From: Serilophus lunatus
Taxonomy: Eukaryota > Chordata > Aves > Passeriformes > Eurylaimidae
NCBI GenBank assembly: GCA_013399895.1
Contig: VXBA01003437.1
Span: 2,561,698 to 2,625,697, forward strand
Reading direction: 5' to 3'
DNA: 64,000 nucleotides
The notes below the pieces were generated by a model. The model searched no databases and was not told the origin of the DNA. It saw only the letters and a list, made by a program, of their open reading frames with translations. This document shows positions 53,501-62,400 of the stretch, one piece after another. Positions within the stretch are counted from its first letter, which is position 1, and every line of letters begins with the position of its first letter. The position numbers and the translations under genes were made by a program.

Positions 53501-55817
53501 TTGACTCTCCATCTTGGCATTGTATTTCAGCAACAATGCATTAATTGAGATGTGCAGAAAAGTCATGGTAATTACACAAATCATAACATAGTAGCAGAAT
53601 TGGGATTACACGTGAAAACAAAGCTCTTTTTTTGTCTCTTCAGTCTTCATTTTGGTGAAATCATAGTCCATTTGACTGACATATTTTTCTTCATAATCTC
53701 ATTTTTCTCCAGAATTTATTAGTGCTTTTATTTTGCATTGTACATATAAGTACATATAAGTATACAGGCTGCAAAACAAATGGATCTATGAGTAAAAAAT
53801 GGGAGGCTGCTTTTAGCTGTATTTCTGCATGTGGATCTTTTGCCTGCTTGCCTCAACAGGTTACAGTTCTGTTACCCACGTTTGGTGCTACAAAGTAAAC
53901 AATTGTTGAAAGCAGATGTTGAATGTTTCATGTCCAGATATGCAGGACACCTTTGCTAAAAAGCACTTCTACTGAAAAGATTTTAAATCTTCAGTAGTGT
54001 GTATGTGTGTATCCTCTTCCAGGGGTACATACATGCAGAGAACAAAAAGACAAAACCAGTCACGTAAACTGTAAAATAAGTAACCTTTTATAGATGAATG
54101 GGTAATTTGTTTCTATATTATCTAACAGATACTTCAAAATAATTAACTTTAGCCTTCTGAGCGCTTCTTCTGAAAAGTTATTTTAAAGTTCAGATGGAGA
54201 GATATAAAAGGAAATCTATTACATTTTTAAAGCAAATGCCTTTCTCAGAGAAGCTAGGAAAGTTCAAGTACGTCTAGTTTGACTGATCGAAGTTCTATTC
54301 ACTGTATCTTCAAAGGGAGAAAAGAAAAATAAAATCAACCTTTACTAAATTAATGTAGACTGAAAATTATGAAAAAGCTGAAGTGCTTCTTCATATAGAA
54401 AAAATCTGCTGTATTGTTAGTTTATCAACCATCATCAAACTCATGCAAAATCAGGAGAAGATGCAGGAATAGGGATCAGAAGTCAGAAGGTTCACAATGG
54501 CCAAGTCTGACACCTGACAGAACAGCTTTCTAGCCAATTGTTGAAAAGACTTCACTTAATATAGTGCAGCCTTTTGTGTTTGTGGCAACTTTTGAGAAAC
54601 TGTGTACAACACAGTTCTGATGTGGGAATGCGTATTCAGTCTGAAGAAAATTCCCTTCATAAAATGAGATACAATTGAGAAGTAAAAATTCATCTTCTCA
54701 CCAATGTCATTATTTTCTTGCTGGAATTCAGTTTCATTTACTTGACTTCTAAGTGCCAACAGTTATCATTCTGTAACTGCTCTAATATTTACAGCATTTT
54801 AAAGTGTTGGACTTCTGGAATGGCTTGGTTGTGAAAATTGGCACTTCCTTTAGAAAAGTAAATATAAAGCCTCATTATTGCAGGATAAATTTTGAAAATA
54901 TAATTTCTGAAGGTTTAAAGGGAAGTAAATAGAGTTTTTAGTAGTAGTAGAAAAAGAAAGTTAATTTGCTTTTACATTTGATTGCCTGGATATTATTAAT
55001 TTTAAAAAGAAGTATGGCTAGTGCTTCTACGGATGTTTTCAATTTTTACTCAAGAGTAGGCTGTTCTAATTATTTATCAGCTTGTTTTACCACACCCGAG
55101 GACTAAATAAAGTGCTGCAAAGTGTCTCACTTCCTTTTTGTAAATATTCAGGGTTTGGCAGGGTTGGTTTGTTGTGGGTTTTTTTTTTTGTTAGGGTTTT
55201 TTTGGTGTTTGGGATTTTTTTTTGTTTGTGTTTGTTTGTTTTTGTTTCTTTGTATTGAGGGTTTGGAGAGGTTGTTTGGAATATTTTTGTTCTTGGGGTT
55301 TTTTTGTGGGTGTTTTTGTTTGATTTGCTTGGATATTTTTAATGTTTTTTACTTTTTGTTGATTGGTTATTTTAACTTGGACATTCCAAAACTTGATCCT
55401 CTTGGGAAAATCGCTCTACATTAGTTGCTGACTCTGTGGTATATTGCAGGCACACACAGTATTAATAACTTTTTTTCTATTTTTATTTTTATTTCTAAGG
55501 TTTGTCGAGTTGCCTATGAAATTATGCAGACATTGCATCCAGATGCTTCAGCCTATTTCCATTCTTTGGATGATATCTACTACTTTGGGGGACAGAATGC
55601 TCACAACCAGGTTGCTATTTATGCTCATCAACCACGAACTGCTGATGAAATTCCTATGGAACCTGGAGATCTAATTGGAGTAGCTGGAAACCACTGGGAT
55701 GGTTATTCAAAAGGCATCAATAGGAAATTAGGAAGAACAGGCTTGTACCCATCCTATAAAGTTAAGGAGAAAATTGAGACAGTCAAGTATCCTACGTACC
55801 CAGAGGCTGACAAGTAG
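2349..55817 (+). CDS. FUT8: FUT8, alpha-(1,6)-fucosyltransferase, nine coding exons (whole gene span)
   Basis: FUT8 is a Golgi type II membrane enzyme of family GT23. It moves fucose from GDP-fucose to the innermost GlcNAc of N-glycans (core fucosylation). The join of nine exons (2349-2551, 11343-11458, 11602-11764, 19181-19295, 27197-27434, 42661-42907, 44124-44300, 50923-51073, 55500-55817) keeps one frame and gives 575 residues, the same length as the mammalian protein. Order seen: cytoplasmic tail (1-9), membrane anchor (about 10-30), helical coiled-coil stem (about 37-105), GT23 catalytic region (about 108-490) and a C-terminal SH3 domain (about 502-562). VHVRRTDK falls at residues 362-369, placing R365, R366, D368 and K369 at the human positions; ATDD gives D409 and D410, and D453 is present. 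No frameshift or stop was seen. All introns have GT-AG ends. Identification comes from recalled family sequence and is very secure. Confidence 0.97.
2552..11342 (+). other. FUT8: FUT8 intron 1 (after the start-codon exon), 8791 nt
   Basis: A phase 2 intron running from GTAGGA to CCTAG. It is AT-rich and mostly unremarkable. It contains a T16 run at about 7200-7215, a small imperfect tandem (CCTGTCCTAGGCTTCAT / CCTGTCTTAGGCTTCTT, about 7167-7200), and a possible short CR1 tail remnant near 6841-6870. No other gene or clear mobile element was seen. Confidence 0.7.
6838..6872 (+). mobile_element. Possible CR1 tail remnant
   Basis: The string AACTGGATGATCCCTTCCA at about 6840 resembles the 3' end of CR1-type LINEs (ACTGGATGATC...CTTCCAACC). 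Only about 20 bases match, so it may be chance. Confidence 0.25.
11343..11458 (+). CDS. FUT8: FUT8 coding exon 2: coiled-coil stem
   Basis: This exon completes codon 68 and encodes up to the first base of codon 107. It reads IPDGPIDQGPAAGK and then LEEQLLKAKEQIESYKKR, the second half of the stem helix. It is too short to stand out as an open frame, but it is unambiguous from the acceptor TATCCTAG|G, the frame and the family sequence. The donor is GATG|GTTGGT, weak at +3 to +6, and another GT lies 4 nt downstream at 11463. Confidence 0.93.
11459..11601 (+). other. FUT8: FUT8 intron 2, a 143-nt mini-intron
   Basis: A very short phase 1 intron between two intron neighbours of 7-9 kb. Its donor GTTGGT contains a second GT 4 nt on, and its acceptor is the tandem TAGAAG after a run of 15 T. 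Splicing choices here decide 575 versus 576 residues, or a frameshift. Confidence 0.85.
11602..11764 (+). CDS. FUT8: FUT8 coding exon 3: stem to catalytic junction
   Basis: This exon encodes residues 107-160 and two bases of 161, beginning [20 protein letters not shown] and ending near DLGHQE. Two acceptors lie three bases apart (TAG ending at 11598 and AAG ending at 11601). I chose 11602 because it gives the usual 575-residue length. Starting at 11599 inserts one Glu between D106 and G107. The donor is AAAG|GTACTT at 11765. The preceding intron is only 143 nt. Confidence 0.92.
11891..12086 (+). mobile_element. CR1 LINE 3' end, + strand
   Basis: GGCATTGGAATGGGCTGCCC, then GGGAGGTGGTGGAGTCAC, CACTTAGTGCCATGG and CTCAAAGGTCTTTGCCAACC together form the classic 3' terminal region of avian CR1 retrotransposons. 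The copy is about 195 bp, 5'-truncated as usual, and ends TTCTGTGA. It has small changes such as an A-rich insertion near 11970. Confidence 0.93.
14150..14235. repeat. AT-rich low-complexity block with TATA/TATATTA units
   Basis: Irregular TATAT, TATTACAT and ATATATTACTTATATATA units, rich in inverted repeats. It is a simple-sequence tract able to form hairpins. No gene content. Confidence 0.6.
16090..17157 (+). mobile_element. Solo LTR of an avian endogenous retrovirus, + strand
   Basis: A GC-rich block of about 1.07 kb inside an AT-rich intron. Its 5' part (CTGTGGCCAGGTTTTGGTAG...) and middle match the LTR that begins at 63551. It has a CCAAT at 16223-16227, a degenerate TTTAAG box near 16262, a region of degenerate tandem units (GCAGCCCATGGAGGACCACA-like) at about 16390-16810, and AATAAA at 16987-16992, so it lies in + orientation. 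ACATG occurs at 16085-16089 and 17155-17159 and may be a 5-bp target duplication, but the ends then are not TG...CA, so the boundaries are approximate. No retroviral coding region follows. From memory it resembles LTRs abundant in songbird genomes. Confidence 0.8.
19181..19295 (+). CDS. FUT8: FUT8 coding exon 4
   Basis: This exon encodes residues 161-199: SIMTDLYYLSQTDGAGDW, then a charged stretch ending RRITYLQ. The acceptor is GTTTATAG|G after a T-rich tract and the donor is ACAG|GTAAGA, a near-perfect consensus. It belongs to the N-terminal part of the catalytic region. The intron that follows is phase 0. Confidence 0.95.
22140..23440 (-). mobile_element. GC-rich LTR-like insertion, probably minus strand
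   Basis: About 1.3 kb of GC-rich, CpG-containing sequence with sharp contrast to the flanking AT-rich intron. Read on the minus strand it begins TGTCATGGGTTAGCTGAGGC at 23440, which resembles the start of avian ERVL-type LTRs, and it has a TATATAA box at about 22511-22517. It contains a diverged direct repeat 193 bp apart (ACATGGTGCTGTCACATACC at 22681, ACATGGCGCGGTCACGTGCC at 22874). Many overlapping open frames on both strands follow from the base composition and look non-coding. The left boundary and target duplication were not found. A CpG-rich regulatory region is an alternative reading. Confidence 0.55.
24613..24655 (+). mobile_element. Short CR1-like 3' tail
   Basis: GGACTTGACATCCTTGGAGG followed by TCCCTTCCACCTC resembles the 3' end of CR1 LINEs, with a poorly preserved terminal repeat after it. 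Only about 40 bp can be matched. Confidence 0.45.
25471..25740 (+). mobile_element. Truncated ERVL-like LTR, + strand
   Basis: It starts TGTTATGGCTTTACTTGAGC at 25471 and continues TGGCAACAAAGTACCACACG, then GCTCACTCACTCC, a GGTTTGAGATAAGAACCATT segment and an (ATAATAATG)-like A/T tract. This order matches, from memory, ERVL LTRs frequent in songbirds (TGTCA-GGTTTAGCC...GGCAACCAAGCACCAC... GAGATAAGAACAGTTTAATA...TAATAATGATAA). The match fades at about 25740, so the 3' part is missing or too diverged. Confidence 0.7.
26003..26130 (+). repeat. G/T-rich low-complexity tract
   Basis: A run of TTTTGG, GTTGTTG and TTTTGTTTT units with almost no A or C on the sense strand. Similar shorter tracts occur at 19522-19612 and 24539-24595. 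Confidence 0.75.
27197..27434 (+). CDS. FUT8: FUT8 coding exon 5: cysteine-rich part of the catalytic region
   Basis: This exon encodes residues 200-278 and one base of 279. It opens [20 protein letters not shown]. Cysteines C204, C212, C218, C222 and C230 sit at the positions that form disulfides in mammalian FUT8. The rest includes YCFMIAYGTQRTLILES and the conserved WRYATGGWETVF. The acceptor is CTTACAG|AAC and the donor TCAG|GTAAGG. All expected cysteines in this segment are present. Confidence 0.96.
29683..30643 (-). mobile_element. Complete solo LTR, ERVK-like, minus strand
   Basis: Read on the minus strand it runs from TGTGGGACAATGGG (30643) to CTTTCACGTGACA (29683), a TG...CA element of 961 bp. 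The flanks are ACATAT (29677-29682) and ACATGT (30644-30649), a 6-bp target duplication with one mismatch. Six bases is the usual length for ERVK-type and some alpha-like avian elements. In the minus direction a TATAAA lies at 30209-30204 and AATAAA at 29934-29929, in the right U3-R-U5 order. No internal retroviral genes are present, so it is a recombination product. The family assignment is inferred. Confidence 0.78.
39392..39440 (+). mobile_element. CR1 LINE 3' tail, + strand
   Basis: AACTCCAGAGGTATCTCTCAACC followed by TAAATAATTGTATGATTCTGTGAT matches the end of CR1 elements, including the terminal ATTCTRTGA repeat. About 50 bp are recognisable. Confidence 0.75.
41855..41908 (+). repeat. 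Short tandem duplication, about 30-bp period
   Basis: TATAATTTATTTCAGT occurs twice (41859 and 41889) with TATAAATTTATTCAG between, giving a two-copy tandem. Confidence 0.7.
42661..42907 (+). CDS. FUT8: FUT8 coding exon 6
   Basis: This exon encodes residues 279-360 and two bases of 361. It begins GEANDKDVQVVELPIVDS, continues through HPRPPYLPLAVPEDLADRL and VHGDPAVWWVSQFVKYLI, and ends HPVIG. It leads into the GDP-fucose binding part. The first residues (EANDKD) belong to the segment that varies most between birds and mammals. The acceptor is TTAAAACAG|G. The donor GTGGGT at 42908 is a second tandem donor, with another GT at 42912. Confidence 0.95.
42908..44123 (+). other. FUT8: FUT8 intron 6, 1216 nt
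   Basis: A phase 2 intron from GTGGGT to TTTTCCCAG. No mobile element was recognised. An antisense frame at 43380-43802 (140 codons) matches nothing I know and is probably chance. Confidence 0.75.
44124..44300 (+). CDS. FUT8: FUT8 coding exon 7: catalytic motif with R365/R366
   Basis: This exon encodes residues 361-419 and two bases of 420. VHVRRTDKVGTEAAF holds R365, R366, D368, K369 and E373, which are essential for GDP-fucose binding and catalysis in the human enzyme. YLATDDPSLL holds D409 and D410. The acceptor is TTTTCCCAG|T and the donor CCAA|GTAAGA. No active-site residue is changed. Confidence 0.97.
47296..47323 (+). repeat. T20C8 homopolymer pair
   Basis: Twenty T followed directly by eight C. 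An ambiguous base (n) sits 31 nt upstream at 47265, so local consensus quality may be poor. Confidence 0.9.
47527..47693 (+). mobile_element. CR1 LINE 3' end, + strand, diverged
   Basis: GGAGCAGGTTGCCCAAGGAAG, then TTTAAAAGTCTTGTAGATGTG, GATTTAGTGGTGGACTTCGC, and GTCTTCTCCAACTTAAATCATTCTG follow the order of the CR1 3' region. It is more diverged than the copy at 11891. The tail meets the next CR1 end to end. Confidence 0.85.
47707..47955 (-). mobile_element. CR1 LINE 3' end, minus strand
   Basis: On the + strand it reads AGAATCAACAAGGTTGGAAA, then GATCATCGAGTCCAACC, CTAAGCCATGGTGCTAAGTG, TACTCCACCTCCCTGGG, TCACTCTTTCTGTGAAAA and CCTAACATCCAGCCTGAACT. This is the reverse complement of the CR1 3' region, about 250 bp long. 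Confidence 0.92.
50923..51073 (+). CDS. FUT8: FUT8 coding exon 8: end of the GT23 fold
   Basis: This exon encodes residues 420-470: KYPNYEFISDNSISWSAGL, then [20 protein letters not shown], with D453, and CTFSSQ, with C465 and S469. These are conserved catalytic or donor-binding positions in the human enzyme. The acceptor is TGTTTTCAG|G after a T-rich tract, and the donor is CCAG|GTAAAC. The intron that follows is phase 0. Confidence 0.97.
51259..51462 (+). repeat. Two-copy tandem duplication, 102-bp unit
   Basis: Unit 1 starts TTAAGGCATTTGAAATA at 51259 and unit 2 starts TTAAGGCATTTAAAATA at 51361. Both continue with AAAAATAATT, a TTTTGCA, (A/G)AAGTTAATATATA and TTCATCCATTTCTA or ATCCATCCATTTCTA. 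They share the same order over the whole unit with many substitutions, so the duplication is old. Confidence 0.8.
52681..52720 (-). mobile_element. CR1 tail remnant, minus strand
   Basis: CAGGACCTCTGGAGGTCATC followed by GGTTACAACCCGC resembles the reverse complement of a CR1 3' end (GGACCTCTGGAGGTCATCTGGTCCAACCC). Only about 40 bp match. Confidence 0.55.
55143..55325 (+). repeat. G/T-rich low-complexity tract
   Basis: Almost only G and T on the sense strand (GTTTG, GGGTTTTTTT and TTTGTTTG units). It lies close to the acceptor of the last FUT8 exon and would read as a GU-rich RNA segment. Confidence 0.8.
55500..55817 (+). CDS. FUT8: FUT8 coding exon 9: C-terminal SH3 domain and stop
   Basis: This exon encodes residues 471-575 and the TAG stop at 55815-55817. 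C472 starts the segment and would pair with C465. It continues through LDDIYYFGGQNAHNQVAIYA and then the SH3 fold (about 502-562), with PMEPGDLIGVAGNHWDGYSK including H535, and ends YPTYPEADK. The SH3 domain is a hallmark that separates FUT8 from other fucosyltransferases. The acceptor TTTCTAAG|G is AAG-type and weaker than the others, with a T-rich tract in front. Confidence 0.97.
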   Translation, partial: VCRVAYEIMQTLHPDASAYFHSLDDIYYFGGQNAHNQVAIYAHQPRTADEIPMEPGDLIGVAGNHWDGYSKGINRKLGRTGLYPSYKVKEKIETVKYPTYPEADK

Positions 55818-56475
55818 ATTAAAAAGAAGACATTCAGCAGTAATTCTCAATTTTGATTGGTTTGAACCAGTCAACACCACGTTAACTAACGGTTTTTATG
55901 GCATTTGAGTTTGCATTTTAACATGCGGTTAAAATCAAGGCCTTTGCAATGAAACCGGATACGAAGCTGAGAACAAATGGATGGGCTATATCTGAACTTA
56001 CTCTTAAACATTTTTGTTATATGCACTCTCACACATGCACACCCACCTGCAACAGGAAAACTGTTGTTTTATACTTTTTGTCTCTTTTCAGGATTTATCC
56101 CAATCATTAGTCTTACATGAGCTTTGGGCTCTTTTCTCCGCCATTAATTGACAATAATGTTCAGACTTACAACACTGCCACATTGTGTAATTTGAGTGAC
56201 ATGAACATATTTTGTATGTGCAAAATTTAAAACATGGTGCCTATATTTGAAAAGTTTGTGACCTTTTTAGAAGAGCCATGCCTATTTCTCAATGGGCAAG
56301 AGTCAACTTTCATCTGGTGTTACTGTGACCACTGAACTTGCTGAAAAAAGATCCAAATTTCAGACTAGATTTCTTTACAAGGTTTTCTTTTTTATTTTAG
56401 CATTCCATTGATTACTTCTCATCATTAATGAAATAAAGGCTACATTCAACAATAAAACAGTCACTGTTTGTTAGG
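55818..56475 (+). other. FUT8: FUT8 3' UTR
   Basis: This is the untranslated tail after the TAG. It ends shortly after two AATAAA hexamers at 56432-56437 and 56451-56456, which are followed by a TG-rich stretch (CACTGTTTGTTAGG). A length near 650 nt is a prediction. Longer isoforms reaching past the G8A12 run at 56541 are possible. Confidence 0.65.
56432..56456 (+). promoter_or_regulatory. FUT8: Paired polyadenylation signals of FUT8
   Basis: AATAAA occurs at 56432 and again at 56451, 19 nt apart. Cleavage would be expected about 10-30 nt after either one. A G/T-rich element lies downstream at about 56460-56485. This is the first canonical hexamer cluster after the stop codon. Confidence 0.65.
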
Positions 56476-59400
56476 AACTTTTGTAAACAATGCCATGAAC
56501 AGATTCTTTGATAATGATGTTTCTGGACATTGCCTTTGATGGGGGGGGAAAAAAAAAAAACCACAAAGGAAAATGTAACTAGATTTCACTGAATTTTAAA
56601 ACATTTGCGTTGTACAACAGTTGTGTAGTGGCACAGTGCTGCTCAGTTATGTGGACAGTAGGTAAGAGCAGGATGACTTCAGTGGCTAAATTTCTTACAT
56701 TTGCTCTCTAGCACTATTTTTTTACCTTCTGTATTTCTCTTCTGAAAATAATTTGGGGTTTAGGGTATTATAGATGGCCACTTATCCTTTTGGCATTGAA
56801 TGGGTAGTTACTTTTAAGTAAAATACTTCAGATTATCCCATTTGTAGAACCTGTAATCTGAACTGCTTTAAAAAAAATCTAATAATTTACCCAAAATAGT
56901 AGGTTCAAAGAAGATATACACAAGGATGAATTTTTATGCATGTCATAAGGTTGTTAGTAATTCTTAGTGTTTTCAAGCCTTTTGCTAGTCAGCTCTCTAT
57001 TAAGAAAAGAGGTACTTTACGAAACAATTTTACAAACGGATTAATAGATTTGGGGGGGGATATATATATAATATATGTAAGATAATGAGAGATTGTTTCC
57101 AAATAAGAAGAATATTAATAGCATTTTATAGGTTCTAGTGCAATCCAGTCTGGATTACTGGAAGTGCAGATAATGTTTACTGTTCAGAGGCTGAGAAAAT
57201 GCCATGTGAGTAAAGATTTAGAAAGCATGGCTAGTTGACCTTAGCAAAGCAAAAGTATATTTAATTATATTTATGAATAGACCAAGGACAGTGTTAATTA
57301 ATGGATGCACTTGACCATGAATAAATTCTATGGTGAAAAGTAAAAGGAAATCTCTGGCAGTATGAGCAGCAGGCTTCCAATTGAAATCATGGTGAGATGG
57401 AACTGGATTGCTATGTGAAGGGATTACAAAATAGTACTCTGTGATGTTACTTGCAGGGCTGATCCTGTATATCTGTTCCAGTAATGTGTTCCTTAACCGA
57501 AAGATTATTTTGTGTCTTGAATAACAAAATCAAAGTTCAAAACTTCTGGGAGAGAAAAGGTATATTGACCGAAGTATTAAATAAACCTACCAGTAAAAAT
57601 GAGCACAGATACCAAATGAAATTTAAAGACCGATGGAAGGATAATGACAAATGAGTACGAGTGGCCAAGAAATGATAAAGATGAAGTTTTGCAATGAAAG
57701 ATGCCTGCAGTTAACTGATGTTTCTGTACCTTGGAACTACTGAGGAAGAAGCTTGATGTTATCCTGTCTTACTTGATTCTGATAAATTTTCCACTAACTT
57801 AGGCAAATGTATTTCAGAGGTACAAATGTAGGCTAAATTGTAACTTTTTCCCCACTTTATTTTGAATTTTACGTGTAAAGCTATTGCTAGTTTCCTTTTC
57901 AACTTGAAAAAAAAAATCCAAACTCGTGCACATTTCTTCCTCAACAATTAAATCAATGCATTTTATCTTTGGGAAAACTAATTTAGTTGTTTCTCCACAA
58001 ATACTACTTTATCTGTTTATAGATTTTGAAAATGTTTTATTTTTTAGCTTATTACTTATAGCTTCAGGGCTTATAATTTCTAGCTCATGTCTTAGAGTAT
58101 GACTCAGAAATAGTACTTGTAAATAAATTAACATAGGAAAATTCCTCCATAGTCAGGTAACTCAATTGAAAATGCCACTAAAGAGGATAAATAGCAGAAC
58201 ATCGAAAATGAGTGCAAAGGCAAGAGCAGATCTTCTGATACGGTAATGACAGCACTGAAAACACTGATGTTATAGAGTATGTACTTATACAGTGTGGTAA
58301 CTCCTCGGCAGACTATTTCTGACAAAGTACTGGCAAAGTACACGTTTCCTTACATATTCTGAGTACTTAATGAATACTTAGGTCATCATCTTTGAGAAAA
58401 TGATCATGAAACCATACCAGATTACAGAATTACAGTTAATAATTCAGAAACATACTAATGTAGATGCTATAATCTTATTCCCCTGGGTCGTATGATCGTT
58501 TGGTACTTATAATTCAGTACTTGTCAGAGGAAGAAGTCTAGCTAGGTGCTTGCTAGATGCATCTGTTTCTAGAAATTTGTTTCAGTTAAGATTACCAGTT
58601 AATTATATCTTGGAGTCCTGGGACATTGGTACATTAAAACTGAAATTTTTTTAATATTAAACATAATGAATATTAGAGACTTCATTCTCAGTTACAGTGG
58701 AGTCCAGGTAACATGTAAGGATCTGTGGGTAAATGGAAGAGAGATCCCCAGATTTTTAATGTAGCTCATAAAAAAGGGAAATAATAGAAAATAAAAATTT
58801 TGTCTTTAAGACCTGAAAGCAAGCTGAATCTTTTGAAGGTTGTGAACTCATTAACATACTCTCCAGAATGCTTGCAAAGAGGCAAGTATACATCATGTGT
58901 CTTCTGTTCACCTTGTAGCTGTGCAACAATCCAGTCATGTAATTTTTGCCTCATACCAAACCACCTTCTCCAACATCCATAAAACAAACAGCCTTCATAC
59001 TTTTTTAACTACTGTTTACTTAAACTGTCCTCTTTAAGGAACATTTGTGCGTATGTGTACATGTGCATGTTGTGTACATAAAAAACAATATGAACAGCAC
59101 TCTTTTGTTCTTTGCTATTTTACATTATCGCTGTCACATCCTCTGTACAAACTTACTTGCCAGGTAAATGTAGTCTCTGGAAAATGAATAGTCTACGTGC
59201 TACTTACTATCCAAGAAATTCAGTCTGAGCAGTTCAGTTAGCTAGTCTTCTGTGACATTGGTGCACCTGGAGACTGGGGTCATCTTCTGCAATTTGTGCT
59301 ACCACCAACCTGAGTTCTGTCCTTTTTCTGTCCATATTATGGTCAAATGCATGGCATTTTCAGGTCATCTCTTTCAATATCCTGACCATGTGAACTGCTG

Positions 59401-62400
59401 AGTATTATGGATTTGTTCGTGAAGGATGATGTTTTATTTCAGAAATTTTAAATATTTTGAAATTTTTACCTTCAGGTAAGTCTTCGCTTCTATCACTGAA
59501 TTTTAAGGAAACTTTTAAGAAAAACATTCTGTTTTTTCTTTAAAATTCAAAGATTTCTCTCCTTTACCAGTTTTTCAGAAAGGAAAACTGATGACAACTT
59601 TGTTACAGAGAGAGATTAAAAATGTAAAAGTTTCCTTCATAATGGGTTTTATGTTTCTTTGGTATGTTATAAAATTAGGGTCTTGTCTTGTGAGCTGGGA
59701 ACATGATAGAAAATATGTAGAAAATTTTCATGACAAATTCTTGATAGGGAGAGGGTCTTTCCTTCCTACCTGTGGCATAGCATCTACTATAAAAACTTTT
59801 TTAAAACAGTCAATTGAGCTTGGTTTTTCAGGTCAGTCGTTTCTTCACAATGTGATCTCTAATGTGCCTGAGGAACCCAGGTAAAAGTAATTTGCTTAGT
59901 TTGGGAGATGCGAAGGAGAGAACACAAATAAACATTTCAGAACTGGGTTAAGAACTTCTGCCAACAAAATCATTCTGCTCTTCTCCGGAAAGAATTTGTA
60001 ACCCTGCTTTGATTTTGTCCAATGCCAGTCCCAGTTGTGTATAAGTAGGATGCTGGTCATATTCTGATCATTGGTTGTCACCATACATATTACAGTTTCA
60101 TTCCTATTTTGGTGGCTTGGGAGCAGGTTCTCAAACACCACAAAAGGCTGTTTGGCTTTCTTACATATTGAACTAAATTTGCATTAAGAGTCACAAAAAT
60201 TCCATTTCCTGAAAGTGCTGTTAGAGTTGTAATTGTAGTCTACAGACTTTTGTCAAGATTCTCTATGTGTACCTGCAAGCTTATCTGGAGCAAAGAAAGT
60301 TATGCATAAATATCAACTGTATACAGGTTGTGTTAGACTTCACAGTACCACGTTCATGTCTAAAAAGCATGAAGTATGGCACTGCATGATACGAGTAAGA
60401 GGATAGTATAAAGTCCCCAGGTCTGAAAAAAAAAAAAGGTAATGTTTGCCTGCATCACTGGTTGCATTCACTGAATACAAGATTATTTCAGAGTCTTAAG
60501 TATGTAAGGCAGAAGTCTTTCAGCATTACTGAAGAATTCCATCCACTGATGGGTTTGCTGATCTTTTACACCTTTTGGCACCATGGACAAAAGTTGCTGG
60601 TGATATTTGCTATTCAGTGGAATTTCTTTATTTTGTATGCTTGTTTCCTTTGACTCAGCTTGTCAGCAGAATCCTATTGCCGTGGCAATTCAAGCAAGTT
60701 TAGATAAATGCAAAGACGTGCCAATTGTTTGCTCAAAAACGTCTTTACCATTGCTCAGAGTTAGCTTCACACTCTTAGGCTGTGGAGAGAAGGAGCTGTC
60801 TCCACTGGACTACTCATGTTTTATAACTGCTGGAATATACACGCACTGATTTTACTTTCAATTTTGCATGATTTTTCCAGTTCATACAGACTCAAGATTT
60901 TGTTTTCATTTTGGTATGTTTATTAAGGCTTTTCTAGAGTATGGTGAGATAAAGTTCCAACATTTTCTTCAGGAAATATAACAGACTCACCCCATTTCTA
61001 CTAACTGCCTTAAAGACATCCTTCAGTCACGCTGGTTTAATCAGCTAGATCAATGTTTCCTGAAGGCTGTGGAATTTCTTTGGTCTTCCATTAGCCCTAC
61101 TGCCTAATTTAATCTGATCCTAATCTACCATGGTTGTAGGAACCTTTTTCAAACCTTTCTGCTTTGCATATTTTGATTTCGTTGCCTAGTGGTCATTACT
61201 TGACCAGGAGTCCTAGGGACAGCAAGTGACTGTTTTTCCATAATAACATATATTTCTGGCAGATTATTTTTTACTTTTTTTACAACATGCATTTTCCCTA
61301 ATTAGTATAGTCAAGGATTTGGCAAGGAAACAGTATAGTCTGATGTGTTTGATAAATGTTTAGGAGGTTTACAAGGCATAGAAATTCCTTATGTAATAAG
61401 ATTTCAGCTTACACGGTGACAAGTACCTTGACCAGATAAAAGATGTACTCATAGCATTCCCTCTTCATTTTTGTCTGCTGCTTATTATACACTAATGCTT
61501 GCAGCTCAGTTTGCAAGAGACACAGTGTGAATGCAGTCTTTTTGTGGGGCCATACACATAGTTTTCTTCAGCCTTTGAATCCTTTATTTTAACTTAGTTT
61601 AGTGTTTCTGCTCTCTGGCAAGTTTGGGGTTTTTTTTGTGTAATACGGCTGCACAATTCTCAATTCATTACTGCACTGCAAACAGAGCCACAAGGATATT
61701 ACAGATCAGCTGTGACAAGCCACTGAATGTAAAGATTGCTGTCCACAAAAGATTCATCTGCTAAAGAAGCCAAGTATATTTGCTGATACCTTTTCAAACA
61801 GTAGCTACCTGGAAGAATGGAAGAAGACCAAAAAACAAGACCTCTTACTTCACTTCTTTGTGAATGAGAAGGAATTGGGCATGTGTTACGTCCAATCAAG
61901 ATGCTGGAAAGCAATTAACTAGTTGGTGGGAGTAGTTTGCTTCACAACTTCACCTTATTGCTGGAGGATGAATTGTGATGTGTTTATGATTCTAAACCTG
62001 TGGTCAGTGTGTAACATCTATAAAATTTTGCTTTCACTTGAGAATAAAACTATTATACACAGTAAATTCAGACTTGTGAGATTAAACTGACAGTGTTTCA
62101 TCTTGCCTCAGATGGAGTTCGTTGTGCACTAGTATTTTAGATGATTGTTGCTTGTGACTAAGGTTCAATTATTCAGCAAAGAGAAAAATCTTGTTGGGCT
62201 GGCTTGACCATTTTTTTAGCTTATATGTCAGTAGAGATTATACAGAGGTTAGCACTGGTGAACCTTCATATAATAGATTTAGGATTGATGGGTTTGTTTG
62301 CTTAATTGTTTATATACAACAGAGAAAAAATGTTTTATTAACATTTAAAAATTTCAAAATATTTCTTTGGGGCTGCTGCTGAGTCACAACTACTCTTTAT

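Larger units (their letters stand above)
51074..55499 (+). other. FUT8: FUT8 intron 8, 4426 nt
   Basis: A phase 0 intron. It holds a two-copy tandem duplication (51259-51462), a probable minus-strand CR1 remnant (52681-52720), and a strongly G/T-rich tract (55143-55325) 175 nt before the last exon. Confidence 0.75.

Noticed and set aside
55183..55200. TTAGGG-like string in the G/T-rich tract
   Set aside because: A single occurrence within GTTTG-type low complexity. Not an interstitial telomeric array.
55122..55424. 100-codon Phe/Leu/Gly-rich frame before the last exon
   Set aside because: It is a direct translation of the G/T-rich tract and ends before the acceptor.
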